Below, in pieces: positions 47,659 through 56,965 of a stretch of 64,000 nucleotides of DNA. A model generated the notes under the pieces. It worked only from the letters and a program-made list of their open reading frames with translations. It was not told where the DNA came from and made no database searches. Positions within the stretch are counted from its first letter, which is position 1. Each line of letters opens with the position of its first letter. The position numbers were made by a program, and so were the translations under genes. This stretch comes from Oxalobacteraceae sp. CFBP 13730 (GTDB lineage Bacteria; Pseudomonadota; Gammaproteobacteria; Burkholderiales; Burkholderiaceae_D): the NCBI GenBank assembly GCA_014841835.1, contig JACYUQ010000001.1, positions 1,054,001 to 1,118,000 of the forward strand, in the 5' to 3' direction.

Positions 47659-49047
47659 TTAGTGCTTGGTATCGCCCTTGTCCATCTCGTGGATTTCGTG
47701 GTCCTTCAGTGCCTTGCGCACCTTGGCCACATCGGCTGCACCGACTGGCGCGGCCTTGTTGCCCCAGGCATTGCGCACGAAGGTGGTCAGGTGCGCCGTC
47801 TCTTCGTCCGACAGACGCCATGCGAAGCCTGGCATGCCCAGCTCCGATGGCGCCGTCTTGGTAGAAGGCAGGCGTGCACCGGCCAGGATCACGCGGATCA
47901 GCGAGCTCGGGTCCTGCTGCAGCACGGTCGGGTTGCCCGGCAGCGCAGGGAACACATTGCCCGAGGCCTTGCCGTCGACACGGTGGCAGGCCGAGCAATT
48001 GTCCAGGTACAGCTGGACACCGCGCTGGCTGTCGTCGCCGCTCATGATGGTGTCGACCGTCGCCGTGCTGGCCGTGAAGCTGGCTTTCTTGTTGCCCGTG
48101 GCCGGCAGCGTCTTCAGGTAGCCTGCCATGGCGCTCAGGTCGGCATCCGTCATGTTCTGCGTGCTGTGCAGGACAACATCCTGCATCGGCTCACCGAGCA
48201 CGCCGGAATGGCTGTTGCGACCGGTCTTGAGGGTATCGACGATATCCTTCTCGCTCCAGTTGCCCATGCCGTCGACCTTGTCGCCACGCAGGTTCACCGC
48301 GAGCCAGCCGTCGATCAGCGGACCGCCAGCCAGGTACTCGGGACCGGACTCGTCCAGCGCCAGCTCGTTGAGCGTGGTCGCGCGCGGGGTGTGGCAGGTA
48401 CCGCAGTGACCCAGGCTCTGGACCAGGTAGGCGCCACGTGCAATGCGCTGGTCGGCGTACTTCGACAGGTCCATCGGGCCCTGTACCGGCACGAAGGTCT
48501 TGCGCCAGATGCCCAGCGGCCAGCGGATCGACAGCGGCCAGCGGATGTCGGCCGCGCGGTTCGCGGCGCTTGCCGGCGCCACGCCATGCATGAAGTAGGC
48601 GTACAGCGCGCGCAGGTCGTCGTCGCTCATGCGGGCATACGACGGGAACGGCATCGCCGGATACAGCGTGCCGCCGGTCGGCGTGATGCCGTGGCGGATC
48701 GCACGATCGAAATCGTCCAGCGTGTAGTTGCCGATACCGGTCGTCTTGTCCGGCGTGATGTTCGTCGAGTACATATTGCCGATCGGCGACTGGATCACGC
48801 GGCCGCCCGCGAAGGCTTTGCCGCTTGGCGCCGTGTGGCAGGCGATACAGTCCGAGGCGGTGGCGACATAGCGCCCCTTCTCGATCAGGCCGGCATCAGG
48901 CTTGGCGCCTGCTGCAAGTTGCGGACCAGGTTCGATCTTGCGCGTCTCGGTCGGTGCAACCGCGTAGCCGTACATGCCGGCAAACACCAGCGCGCCAACG
49001 ATGCCAAGGGTCAGGAGGACTTTTTTCACAGGTTTTTTCGTCGTCAT
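47659..49047 (-). CDS. Triheme cytochrome c subunit of a membrane gluconate/polyol dehydrogenase
   Basis: 462 residues with a single N-terminal hydrophobic segment (VLLTLGIVGALVFAGMYGYAV) as signal or anchor. Three heme c sites: CIACH (67-71), CGTCH (215-219) and CSACH (351-355), each in a cytochrome c domain with a downstream Met region (for example YPAMPFPSYARMSDDDLRAL). This is the electron-transfer subunit of the FAD-dependent gluconate/alcohol/sorbitol dehydrogenase complexes, passing electrons to ubiquinone. It is last in the operon small subunit - flavoprotein - cytochrome, 12 bases after the flavoprotein gene. Confidence 0.93.
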   Translation of the reverse strand: MTTKKPVKKVLLTLGIVGALVFAGMYGYAVAPTETRKIEPGPQLAAGAKPDAGLIEKGRYVATASDCIACHTAPSGKAFAGGRVIQSPIGNMYSTNITPDKTTGIGNYTLDDFDRAIRHGITPTGGTLYPAMPFPSYARMSDDDLRALYAYFMHGVAPASAANRAADIRWPLSIRWPLGIWRKTFVPVQGPMDLSKYADQRIARGAYLVQSLGHCGTCHTPRATTLNELALDESGPEYLAGGPLIDGWLAVNLRGDKVDGMGNWSEKDIVDTLKTGRNSHSGVLGEPMQDVVLHSTQNMTDADLSAMAGYLKTLPATGNKKASFTASTATVDTIMSGDDSQRGVQLYLDNCSACHRVDGKASGNVFPALPGNPTVLQQDPSSLIRVILAGARLPSTKTAPSELGMPGFAWRLSDEETAHLTTFVRNAWGNKAAPVGAADVAKVRKALKDHEIHEMDKGDTKH

Positions 49048-49059
49048 CTGTTTGTCCTC

Positions 49060-50835
49060 TTATGCCTGAACCAGTGGGCCTGGGTTCTTGATGTACTGCT
49101 CGCGGATCGCCTTGGCACACCAGTACGCCAGCGCGCCGACCATGCCGGTCGGGTTGTAGCCATTGTTCTGCGGGAACGCGTTGGCGCCCGGCGCGAACAC
49201 GTTCGGCACATCCCACGACTGCAGGTATTTGTTCAGGGCCGACGTCTTCGGGTTGTCGCCCATGATCGCGCCGCCGACCGTGTGCGTGCTCTGGTACTGG
49301 TTGATGTTGTAGTGGCTGCCCGCCTTTTTCGCATCGCCCTTGATGGCCAATGGATTGAGCACCTGGCACATGTCCTGCGCCTTGCCGACCAGGTATTGCG
49401 ACGCGATGATTTCGTTCTCGTGCCAGTCGAACGTCATGCGCAGCAATGGCCGGCCGAAACCGTCCTTGTAGTTCGGGTCGAGGTCGAGATAGGCATCGTC
49501 GTACGACATGCAGGAGCCCTGCACTTCGAAGTAGAACGAGTGGCGCATCGCTTCCTTGGCGCCCTTCTTCCAGTCGCTGCCCCAGCCCGGTACGCCCGGT
49601 GCGGTTGCGATGCCGCGCACCGGACCGCCGCCTGGCTGGCGCGCCCAGATGATGCCGCCGCCGATGAAGCCGGTCTTGGTCGGATCGTTGCGGTTGCCGT
49701 TCAGGTCATCGAACGTGGCGCCGCCGCCGCCGATGCCCATGAACTGGTTGGCATGCACGGTTTCGTCGAAGAACAGCGAGACGCGGTTCAGGTTCTGGTA
49801 CGAGTAGTTCTTGCCGACAGTACCGGTCTTGGTGACAGGGTCGTAAGCCGGGCCAATGCCCGAAAGCAGCATCAGGTGCACGTTGTAGAGCGAGAACGCG
49901 GCCAGGATGACGATGTCCGCCGGCTGTTCGGTCTCGCGGCCCTGGGCGTCGAGGTAGTTCACGCCGGTGGCCATCTTGCCGTCCGGGGTCAGATTGACCT
50001 TCATCACTTGCGCCATCGTGCGCAGGTCGAACCCCTTGCGGCCACGCAGCACCGGCAGGATGTTCGCGTTCGGGCTCGCCTTCGAGTAGTTCAGGCAGCC
50101 ATAGTCCGAGCAGAAGCCGCAGAAGTTACATGGTCCCATCTGGCAACCGTACGGGTTGACATAGGTGCCCGAGGCATTCGAGGCCGGGATCGGGTATGGG
50201 TGGTAACCCATCGCGTTGGCGGCCTTGTAGAAGTATTCGGCGCCCAGGTAATCCGGGTTCGGCCCGAGCGGGAATTCGCGCGAGCGCGAACCTTCGTACG
50301 GATTGCCGCCGGCAACTTGCGCGCCATTGATGATGCCGCCCTTGCCCGAGGTGCCGCACACGTATTCGAAGTGGTCGAAGTGCGGTTCCAGATCTTCATA
50401 CGTGATCGGGAAATCCTGGATCGACATGCCGGCCGGCAGGATCTTCTTGCCATACTTCTGTTCCATGATGCTGCGGATCTTGAAATCCTCTGGCAGCGCG
50501 CGGAAGTGGCAGCCCGACCAGTGCGAACCGGCACCACCGACGCCCGTGCCCGGCTTGAACGAACCCATGCGGCGCATCGGCACGGCCGACGTCGTGCCGT
50601 TGTGGCGGATGGCGATGGTCTCTTGTGCCAGCGACTGCAGGTACTTGCGGTGCACCGAGCCTTCGAGCTCGTCGATCACGCGCGGATAGGCGAAGTCGGG
50701 CTGCGTGTCGCGGTCAGGACCGCGCTCGAGCACGACGACGTTCATGCCGGCGTCCGTCAATTCCTTGGCAATGATGGCGCCAACCCAGCCCATGCCAACG
50801 ATCACTGCATCTGTTTTTGGTTTTACGATTGCCAT
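49060..50835 (-). CDS. GMC-family flavoprotein, large subunit of gluconate 2-dehydrogenase-type complex
   Basis: 591 residues from ATG 50835 (AGAGGA upstream), two bases after the small-subunit stop. N-terminal FAD fold with AVIVGMGWVGAIIAKELTDAG and a Glu at the end of strand two (VVVLERGP). GTGVGGAGSHWSG is the flavin loop. A Cys cluster (Cys231, 236, 239, 242, 247; GCQMGPCNFCGFCSDYGC) matches the iron-sulfur region of the FAD-glucose dehydrogenase group. The C-terminal GMC active-site region holds STHTVGGAIMG and NPTGMVGALAYW. It has no signal peptide of its own; export would depend on the Tat-bearing small subunit. Confidence 0.93.
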   Translation of the reverse strand: MAIVKPKTDAVIVGMGWVGAIIAKELTDAGMNVVVLERGPDRDTQPDFAYPRVIDELEGSVHRKYLQSLAQETIAIRHNGTTSAVPMRRMGSFKPGTGVGGAGSHWSGCHFRALPEDFKIRSIMEQKYGKKILPAGMSIQDFPITYEDLEPHFDHFEYVCGTSGKGGIINGAQVAGGNPYEGSRSREFPLGPNPDYLGAEYFYKAANAMGYHPYPIPASNASGTYVNPYGCQMGPCNFCGFCSDYGCLNYSKASPNANILPVLRGRKGFDLRTMAQVMKVNLTPDGKMATGVNYLDAQGRETEQPADIVILAAFSLYNVHLMLLSGIGPAYDPVTKTGTVGKNYSYQNLNRVSLFFDETVHANQFMGIGGGGATFDDLNGNRNDPTKTGFIGGGIIWARQPGGGPVRGIATAPGVPGWGSDWKKGAKEAMRHSFYFEVQGSCMSYDDAYLDLDPNYKDGFGRPLLRMTFDWHENEIIASQYLVGKAQDMCQVLNPLAIKGDAKKAGSHYNINQYQSTHTVGGAIMGDNPKTSALNKYLQSWDVPNVFAPGANAFPQNNGYNPTGMVGALAYWCAKAIREQYIKNPGPLVQA

Positions 50836-50837
50836 GC

Positions 50838-51563
50838 TTATCCTCTCCGTCCCGCCAGATCGACCGGTCCGAGCGGATACGGTTTGTCGCGAATCTTGAC
50901 CCACTCCAGATAATCGCCCCGCATGCCGGGGTAGCCGATCATCTTCCATGCGCCCATGTTTTTGTTGCCGCCGTGGCTCGGGTCGGCAAAGTAGCCGGCG
51001 CGCACTTCGGCGAGGAAGTCAGCAAAGAACAGCTTCGACGAAATGTCGGCCAGCTTGATCTTGCCTTCTTCGAGGTCCTTCAACACCGCCTCTTGCATAC
51101 GCAGGTCGAGGTCGGCAAACGCCTTGCCCGAGAAGCTGCTGGCGCAATGCGCATCAACGGCCTTGATGCCCACGCGGATGATGTCCTTGAGCGCCAGCTT
51201 GCCCTGGTAGCCGAATTCGGACGTCGCTTCGAGGAACGGGCCCTGCATATACCAGATCGCGCCGGCGGCGTACGGGCTCTGCATATGGCGGTCGAGGAAT
51301 TCGGGCACACCCAGTTCGACGGCACCAGGGCCATGCTGGTCATGCGGGATCAGGCGATCGACGGCAGCGATGACGAATTTCCATTCGGTCGCGGTGAAGA
51401 ATTTGGGGGTGTAGGCATCAGGCTTGCCTTCGGTCGGCGCTGCGGCCGTCGCGTTGGGCAAATTCTGCTGGATTGCCGCTGCCGCGCCCGCACCCATCGG
51501 CACGAAGACCAGGGTCTTGATGAGCGTGCGGCGCCGGGAAGGAGATTGCTGGTCATCGGACAT
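50838..51563 (-). CDS. Gluconate 2-dehydrogenase subunit 3-type protein (Tat-exported)
   Basis: 241 residues from ATG 51563. Twin-arginine signal SRRRTLIKTLVFVPMGAGAAAA. The mature domain has FFTATEWKFVIAAVDRLIPHDQHGPGAVELGVPEFLD (landmarks DRLIPHD and GVPEFLD), the hallmark of the Gluconate_2-dh3 family, and ends near MIGYPGMRGDYLEW. This small subunit acts as a Tat escort for the flavoprotein encoded two bases downstream. It is the first gene of the operon; the promoter should lie in 51564-51830. Confidence 0.92.
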   Translation of the reverse strand: MSDDQQSPSRRRTLIKTLVFVPMGAGAAAAIQQNLPNATAAAPTEGKPDAYTPKFFTATEWKFVIAAVDRLIPHDQHGPGAVELGVPEFLDRHMQSPYAAGAIWYMQGPFLEATSEFGYQGKLALKDIIRVGIKAVDAHCASSFSGKAFADLDLRMQEAVLKDLEEGKIKLADISSKLFFADFLAEVRAGYFADPSHGGNKNMGAWKMIGYPGMRGDYLEWVKIRDKPYPLGPVDLAGRRG

Positions 51564-52322
51564 AATGTCGTTGCTCCATATTGACGTTGGATATATATGT
51601 TTCAGGCATCTCGCATGATAACCATGCTGATCTTGGTACGCCATTGAAAATCCCGGCGCTGGAATTGGCACTGGCCATTATCTACCGTTGATTGGCGCAG
51701 TTTTTTGGCGACCCCGCCGCGCTCATTGCCGTATAGGGAAATCAGGATCGACAGCGCACCTATATTTACAAATGAAACATCCGAATATTCAGAAATTTCA
51801 AGAGTTTTAATGCAGTGAATGAAATGCATTTACTATGCGAACGCTGTATTACAAGGTGCGGTCAGCGTTCGGAATAACCGACGTCATCGTCAATACAATT
51901 GTTTCGCAACTGGCCGCATTCCAGCGCTCAGGGCGCGACATTGCGGTCTCACGAATTACCGCAAGAGGGGTCGGACAAAGATCAATGTCACTCTGGACAC
52001 CCTGTCCCAGGGGGCTGAAGCATGATCGACACATGCAGGCAAAAAACTTTACATGTTGCATAAATGAAACAGTGCAACAGCGGTATTCTCGCCATGCAAA
52101 ATGACATTTAAGCCAGAAAAATAGCCGGGCCAATATCAATATCGTCATCTCGCAAAATGTCGACGCCGTGGTTATGGTCGAGATGTAATGACAAACCCAT
52201 GCGCATTTCGAATGCTCCCATCACGTAATATGATGAGATTAAATGAATGACCGATCCGGATTCATGCCCGTATCACACTCCGATAGTAATTGGCTGCGGT
52301 GCAGTCAATTCAAGCAGTGCAT
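51564..52322. other. Gene-free AT-rich stretch
   Basis: About 760 bases between two minus-strand genes, visibly richer in A and T than the flanks. The right side must hold any terminator-free spacer after the gene ending at 52323 and the left side the promoter of the dehydrogenase operon. Short open frames here lack ribosome sites and recognisable products. I see no RNA gene or transposase remnant. Confidence 0.5.
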
Positions 52323-53690
52323 TTACGGCAATGATGTACGTATTGCACGCCAGGCCCACACCAATACCGCGCGCAGCAATGTACCGCCCAATGCCCATGG
52401 CCGTTGTTGATTCAATACGTGCCGGCAAAGACGCTGCGGCAAGAAGAACCGCACGAACGTCGCCACGCCGCGCGCGCGCATGCTGCGCAGGCAGCCACCG
52501 GCGACCGTTGTGTCGAACCCGTCCCCGGCGCGCAGCAGGTAGAGCGCGGTCCCCGAACACATCGCGATATCGGCCTTGGCATCGCGCGCCAGGGGGCGCA
52601 GGCCGTGCCGATACGACAGCACGAGCGTGCGGTGCAGGTCGGGCAGCGCGAGGTGCAGCGGACGCATGGCACCGAGCCATTCCAGCCAGCGCGGCAACCC
52701 TTGCAGGCGCGCGTCGGCGCGCTCGCAGTAACTGGCGAATGCCTCTTTCAATTCAGCCAGCGTGGCCTGGGCCGGGCGCGGCAGCGGCGCTGGCTGCGTG
52801 CGCCAGCATGCCATCCAGTACGCCAGCGCTGCGTCATGCTGCGCGCGCAAGGTGGCTGGCGTGGCGGATGCCAGATCGAACTGCGCGCCGGGCCGCATGA
52901 ACCGGATCACGCCACGCAGCGCAGCCAGCGCTGGCGCCTCCAGCATGTCCAGTGGGGCGGGATGGCCTTGATTGCGCCACGCGTTGTCGATGCGGCTGAA
53001 CTGCGCGAACGAGGCGACCGGCACGATCAGCCGCGGCCGGAATGCGTCGGCCTGGCACGCCATGCGCCCGATGCCGCGCCCGGCTGACGATTCGCTGCGT
53101 GGGGCATCGTCGGGATTGTCATACCAGGCCAGATCCGCAAAGCCGGTCAGCAGCACATCGACCCTGACCTGTGCCGCGCGCAGTTGTGCAGCAGCGCGGT
53201 GGCATGCGGCGGCAGTGGCCAGCGCCCGTTCGCCCAGGTGCAGCAGCGTGTACCGGCCGCACGCGATCAGGCAATACGATTCGGCGTCGCCACTGGCATG
53301 GGCCGTCAGGTGCAGGCCCGGGGCCAGCGCGCGCACTGCGCCAACGGGGCATTCGGCGATGGCCAGGTGGTGGCGCCGCAGTTCGTGGGCCAGGCGCCAG
53401 TCGCCGTGGCGGCAGAGAAAGGTGGCGACCCCGCGAAATTCGGCGCGAAATCGCTCGACGAACCGGCGCGACAGGTGATCCGGCCGGGAGCTGGAGCACC
53501 AGACAAAGACCGGCAAGCCGCTGGCATTGAGTTCGGCGATCAGGCCGGCGCTGCCGGTAGAACCGTCGAGCAGACGGCAGGCGTCGTTGTGCACCGTGCC
53601 TTCCAGCCACGGGTCGGCCAGCAACAGCGCGCTGTCGGTGCGCAGCAACCAGCTGGCGTGGTTCAGAAATGTGAATGTCGAAGTTGGCAT
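52323..53690 (-). CDS. Metallo-beta-lactamase-fold-like protein with degenerate metal site
   Basis: 455 residues from ATG 53690. The start, TFTFLNHASWLLRTDSALLLADPWLEG, is typical of UlaG/CMAH-like MBL-fold hydrolases (NHA, then D-P-W-L). The HxHxDH motif that follows in active enzymes (SHEHPDH in relatives) reads CSSSRPDHLS here, so the first two histidines are Ser and Arg while Asp-His remain. The domain continues to about residue 270; the last ~180 residues are helical with no recognised motif. Either a pseudo-enzyme or a changed metal site. It is divergent from pilD (195 bases between starts). Confidence 0.6.
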   Translation of the reverse strand: MPTSTFTFLNHASWLLRTDSALLLADPWLEGTVHNDACRLLDGSTGSAGLIAELNASGLPVFVWCSSSRPDHLSRRFVERFRAEFRGVATFLCRHGDWRLAHELRRHHLAIAECPVGAVRALAPGLHLTAHASGDAESYCLIACGRYTLLHLGERALATAAACHRAAAQLRAAQVRVDVLLTGFADLAWYDNPDDAPRSESSAGRGIGRMACQADAFRPRLIVPVASFAQFSRIDNAWRNQGHPAPLDMLEAPALAALRGVIRFMRPGAQFDLASATPATLRAQHDAALAYWMACWRTQPAPLPRPAQATLAELKEAFASYCERADARLQGLPRWLEWLGAMRPLHLALPDLHRTLVLSYRHGLRPLARDAKADIAMCSGTALYLLRAGDGFDTTVAGGCLRSMRARGVATFVRFFLPQRLCRHVLNQQRPWALGGTLLRAVLVWAWRAIRTSLP

Positions 53691-53885
53691 GGGCGTGGTC
53701 GAGGGGAGCGTCGATGGACTAAGTCTGGTGTGCGGCGGCAGACCATGCGTGAGGCGTCGCAATCGTGTGCGGGAACCGGCAAAGCGCTTCGCCAAACGGG
53801 GGAAACGCCCTACAATAAGGTTGTTCTACAGAATCTACCGTGCAGCCTGCCCGTACTGCATGCCACCCGACCCGAAACGACCGAC

Positions 53886-54755
53886 ATGCCCCTGGAATCC
53901 CTTTTGTTTGCGCTCCCTGCGCAGCTTGCACCCACGCTGGTAGCGGCCCTGCTGGGCCTGTTGGTCGGCAGCTTCCTGAACGTCGTCATCTACCGCATCC
54001 CGAAGATGATGCAGCGCGAGTCCGACAACTATGTGGCGCAAGAAAGCGGCAAGCCACCACCGCACACGGACCGCTTCAACCTGACCGTGCCCCGCTCCGC
54101 CTGTCCGTGCTGCGGGCACCGGATCACGGCCATGGAAAACATCCCGGTCATCAGTTACCTGGTCCTGGGCGGCAAGTGCCGCAAGTGCAAGACGCGGATC
54201 TCGCCGCGCTATCCGGCCGTCGAACTGTTCACCGCGATCGTGTCCGGCCTGCTGGTCTGGACCTTCGGCAGCGGCGCGATGGGCATGGCCAGCCTGGTGT
54301 TTGCGTGGCTGCTGATCGCGATGACCTTCATCGATTACGACACGCAGCTGCTGCCGGACGACCTGACCTACCCGCTGCTGTGGGCGGGCCTGCTCATCAA
54401 CCTGAACGGCACCTTCGTGCCGCTGCAGGACGCCGTCATCGGCGCCGCCGCCGGCTACCTCGTGCTGTGGTCCGTGTACTGGCTGTTCAAGCTGGCCACC
54501 GGCAAGGAAGGCATGGGCTACGGCGACTTCAAGCTGCTCGCCGGCCTGGGCGCGTGGCTGGGCTGGACCGCGCTGCCGACCATCATCCTGCTGTCGTCGG
54601 TCGTCGGCGCCATTGTCGGCATCAGCCTGATCGTGTTTGCCAAGCGCGCGCGCGACAAGGCGATCCCGTTCGGTCCTTACCTGGCGGCGGCGGGCCTGCT
54701 GACAATGCTGTACGGCGCGCAGCTGGGTGGCTTCACGGCGGGCCTGTTCGGATGA
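53886..54755 (+). CDS. pilD: Type IV prepilin peptidase/N-methyltransferase PilD
   Basis: 289 residues from ATG 53886; the frame is open upstream, but the first membrane helix ([23 protein letters not shown]) sets this start. The cytosolic loop has two Cys pairs for zinc (CPCCGH and [13 protein letters not shown]). The catalytic Asp residues are in [16 protein letters not shown] and in the [19 protein letters not shown] block. It cleaves and methylates prepilins handled by PilB/PilC at 32-35 kb, from which it is separated by an unusual 18 kb. The stop overlaps the coaE start by four bases (ATGA). Confidence 0.96.
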   Translation: MPLESLLFALPAQLAPTLVAALLGLLVGSFLNVVIYRIPKMMQRESDNYVAQESGKPPPHTDRFNLTVPRSACPCCGHRITAMENIPVISYLVLGGKCRKCKTRISPRYPAVELFTAIVSGLLVWTFGSGAMGMASLVFAWLLIAMTFIDYDTQLLPDDLTYPLLWAGLLINLNGTFVPLQDAVIGAAAGYLVLWSVYWLFKLATGKEGMGYGDFKLLAGLGAWLGWTALPTIILLSSVVGAIVGISLIVFAKRARDKAIPFGPYLAAAGLLTMLYGAQLGGFTAGLFG

Positions 54756-55357
54756 CGCCGGCCTTTTCGGTGGGGCTCACCGGCGGCATCGGTTGCGGCA
54801 AGAGCACCGTCGCCGACCTGTTTGCCGCACTGGGTGCGACGATCGTCGACACCGACGTCATCGCCCATGCACTGACGGCGCCGCAAGGCGCGGCGATGCC
54901 CGCCATCGTGGCCGAATTCGGGCCCGACTTCGCGCAGCCCGACGGCGCGCTCGACCGCGCGCGCATGCGTACCCTCGTGTTCTCCGATGCCACCGCGCGT
55001 GCGCGCCTGGAAGCGATCCTGCATCCGCGCATCCGCGCCGCAACCGAAACGGCCGGCCAGGCGGCCACCGGCGCGTATGTGATCTATGTGGTGCCACTCC
55101 TGATCGAATCAGGCAGCTGGCGCGAACGCGTCACGCGCGTGCTGGCCATCGACTGCAGCGAAGACACGCAGATAGCGCGCGTCATGCAGCGCAGCCATCT
55201 CTCTGCCGACGAGGTACGCGCGATCATGGCAACCCAGGTCACGCGCACCCGGCGCCTGGCCGAAGCAGACGACGTCGTCGACAACGACGCCGGCCTGGAC
55301 GCCCTGCAAACGCAGGTACAGGCATTGCATGAACGGTATCTCGCGTTAAGTCTGTAA
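54752..55357 (+). CDS. coaE: Dephospho-CoA kinase
   Basis: 201 residues. The P-loop [21 protein letters not shown] is followed by [24 protein letters not shown] and [11 protein letters not shown], the CoaE lid and substrate regions, then [20 protein letters not shown]. It phosphorylates dephospho-CoA in the last step of CoA synthesis. It is co-translated with pilD (ATGA overlap), the normal association in pseudomonads and betaproteobacteria. Confidence 0.96.
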   Translation: MTPAFSVGLTGGIGCGKSTVADLFAALGATIVDTDVIAHALTAPQGAAMPAIVAEFGPDFAQPDGALDRARMRTLVFSDATARARLEAILHPRIRAATETAGQAATGAYVIYVVPLLIESGSWRERVTRVLAIDCSEDTQIARVMQRSHLSADEVRAIMATQVTRTRRLAEADDVVDNDAGLDALQTQVQALHERYLALSL

Positions 55358-55444
55358 CAATAGTGATGCAGGGTTTGTAATTTCGGGCCGCATGGTTCAG
55401 AATCACGCAGTTGCCTTCCCGCCTACATTCAGAGGAATGTCATT

Positions 55445-56200
55445 TTGATCGTCTACGAATATCCTTTCAACGAGCGGATTCGCACGTTGTTGCGGCTGGA
55501 AGACCTGTATGAGAAATTCAAGTTCTTCGTGCATCAGGAACACCCGATGCAGCACCATGTCGCGCTCGCGACGATCTTCGACATGCTGGAAGTGGCCGGT
55601 CGCGCCGATCTGAAATCCGACCTGCTGCAGGAACTCGAGCGCCAGAAGCAATCGCTGCTGGCCTACCGCAGCAACCCGGCTGTCGTGGCTGAAACGCTCG
55701 ACGCCGTACTGGCCGAACTCGATACGGCCAGCAGCGCGCTGGTCGCAAGCCAGGGCAAGACCGGGCAGAACGTGCGCGAAAACGAGTGGCTCATGAGCAT
55801 TCGGGGCCGCACCATCATTCCGGGCGGCGCCTGCGAGTTCGACCTGCCGTCGTACTTTGCCTGGCAAAAGCGCCCGTTCGACAAGCGCTTCGAGGACATC
55901 ATGGGCTGGTTCGGCCCGCTCTCGCCGCTGCTCGAAGCGCTGTCGCTGGTGCTGCGCCTGCTGCGCAATTCGGGCACGTCGGTCAAGCTGTTCGCCGCCG
56001 CCGGCAGCTACCAGCAGATGTTGCAGGGTAAAATCTACCAGATGCTGCGCCTGACGCTCGACGAAACCACCGGGGCGATCCCCGAGATTTCGGCCAACAA
56101 GTACATGCTGTGGGTGCGCTTCACCAGCCAGGACGGCGACTGCAAGCCCAAGCCGCTCGAAGCCGATGTGCCGTTCGACCTGACGCTCTGTAATTTTTAA
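55445..56200 (+). CDS. zapD: Cell-division protein ZapD (DUF1342)
   Basis: 251 residues. The start is TTG 55445 (AGAGGA eight bases upstream); the nearby ATG at 55437 is in another frame and stops at once. Family features: IVYEYPFNERIRTLLRLEDLYEKF at the N-terminus, SIRGRTIIPGGACEFDLPSYFAW in the middle and NKYMLWVRF near the end. ZapD crosslinks FtsZ protofilaments at the division site. The run pilD-coaE-zapD-yacG is standard for the group. Confidence 0.95.
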   Translation: MIVYEYPFNERIRTLLRLEDLYEKFKFFVHQEHPMQHHVALATIFDMLEVAGRADLKSDLLQELERQKQSLLAYRSNPAVVAETLDAVLAELDTASSALVASQGKTGQNVRENEWLMSIRGRTIIPGGACEFDLPSYFAWQKRPFDKRFEDIMGWFGPLSPLLEALSLVLRLLRNSGTSVKLFAAAGSYQQMLQGKIYQMLRLTLDETTGAIPEISANKYMLWVRFTSQDGDCKPKPLEADVPFDLTLCNF

Positions 56201-56215
56201 CCGATTGACCGTACG

Positions 56216-56419
56216 ATGACCGTTGTCTCCTGCCCTACCTGCAGCAAGAAAGTCGAATGGATCGAGGCGAACAAGTATCGCCCGTTCTGCTCCGAACGCT
56301 GCAAGCAAATCGACCTGGGCGCCTGGGCCGAAGAAAAATTCGTCATCCCCGGCGCCGTGCCGGCCGACCCGCTCGATCCGTTCGACGAGCCGCCACCACC
56401 TCAGCCGCCACAGCGCTGA
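56216..56419 (+). CDS. yacG: DNA gyrase inhibitor/zinc-binding protein YacG
   Basis: 67 residues. Four zinc Cys: CPTC near residue 6 and [17 protein letters not shown] further on, the exact YacG signature. The C-terminal tail is Pro-rich ([17 protein letters not shown]). YacG binds GyrB and blocks DNA binding. It lies 15 bases after zapD and directly before the yidD-like gene. Confidence 0.96.
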   Translation: MTVVSCPTCSKKVEWIEANKYRPFCSERCKQIDLGAWAEEKFVIPGAVPADPLDPFDEPPPPQPPQR

Positions 56420-56420
56420 C

Positions 56421-56876
56421 ATGGCGCGCGCGCCGCATTCCACCGGCACGCGCCTGGCGCTGTGGGCGATTCGCCTATACCAGCGCCACCTCTCCCCTCT
56501 CAAGGGTTTTTCCTGCGCCTGGCGCGCCTCCACGGGCCGCGCCAGCTGCTCTGGCCATGGCTACCGCGTCATTGCGCGCCATGGCCTGAGGCTGGGGTTG
56601 CCGCTCGTGCGGCGCCAGTTGCGGCGTTGTGGTGCTGCGCACGACCGCGCCCTGGCTGCACGTGTGGTTGCGGCGCCCAATCCTGTCTTGCATTACCAGC
56701 GTGGGGAGTGCGACCTGCTGCCGTGCGACGGCTGCAGCAGGCCGCTAGGCAGTGCTCTGGCGAACCTGGGTTGCCAGGCAGCGGGGGAATGCGCGTGCGA
56801 CAAGGTCGACCGCTGGCTCACGCGCTGGCTGCGCGGCTGGGGCGACGCGCGCAAGAAGTCAGGGCAGCAGCGCTGA
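56421..56876 (+). CDS. yidD: YidD-family membrane-insertion efficiency factor
   Basis: 151 residues from ATG 56421, one base after the yacG stop. The core LALWAIRLYQRHLSPLKGFSCAWRAS corresponds to the YidD start (RLYQRYISPL...C), followed by YRVIARHGLRLGLPLVRRQLRRC. It is longer than E. coli YidD (85 residues), with a Cys-rich C-terminal extension (GECDLLPCDGCSRPLG, AAGECACDK). YidD is an inner-face protein that aids YidC/Sec insertion. The extension is characteristic of this lineage as far as I can recall; its role is unknown. Confidence 0.8.
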   Translation: MARAPHSTGTRLALWAIRLYQRHLSPLKGFSCAWRASTGRASCSGHGYRVIARHGLRLGLPLVRRQLRRCGAAHDRALAARVVAAPNPVLHYQRGECDLLPCDGCSRPLGSALANLGCQAAGECACDKVDRWLTRWLRGWGDARKKSGQQR

Positions 56877-56965
56877 TCTGCCATCCGGACGCCGTCGCGG
56901 AAGGTCCCACCCAGGTACCTCGCCAGTTGAAGTCGGCGCTGGCGAGGGGCCTGCGCTAGCGAACT

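Noticed and set aside
47614..50913. 1.1-kaa plus-strand open frame opposite the dehydrogenase genes
   Set aside because: Antisense to cytochrome c and GMC genes with clear motifs; Arg/His/Val-rich composition typical of reverse-frame translation.
51819..52104. Small genes in the AT-rich gap before the dehydrogenase operon
   Set aside because: Overlapping short frames without ribosome sites or recognisable products.
53184..53885. N-terminal extension of PilD
   Set aside because: The open frame upstream overlaps the opposing MBL-like gene and lacks PilD homology; the first membrane helix fixes the start at 53886.
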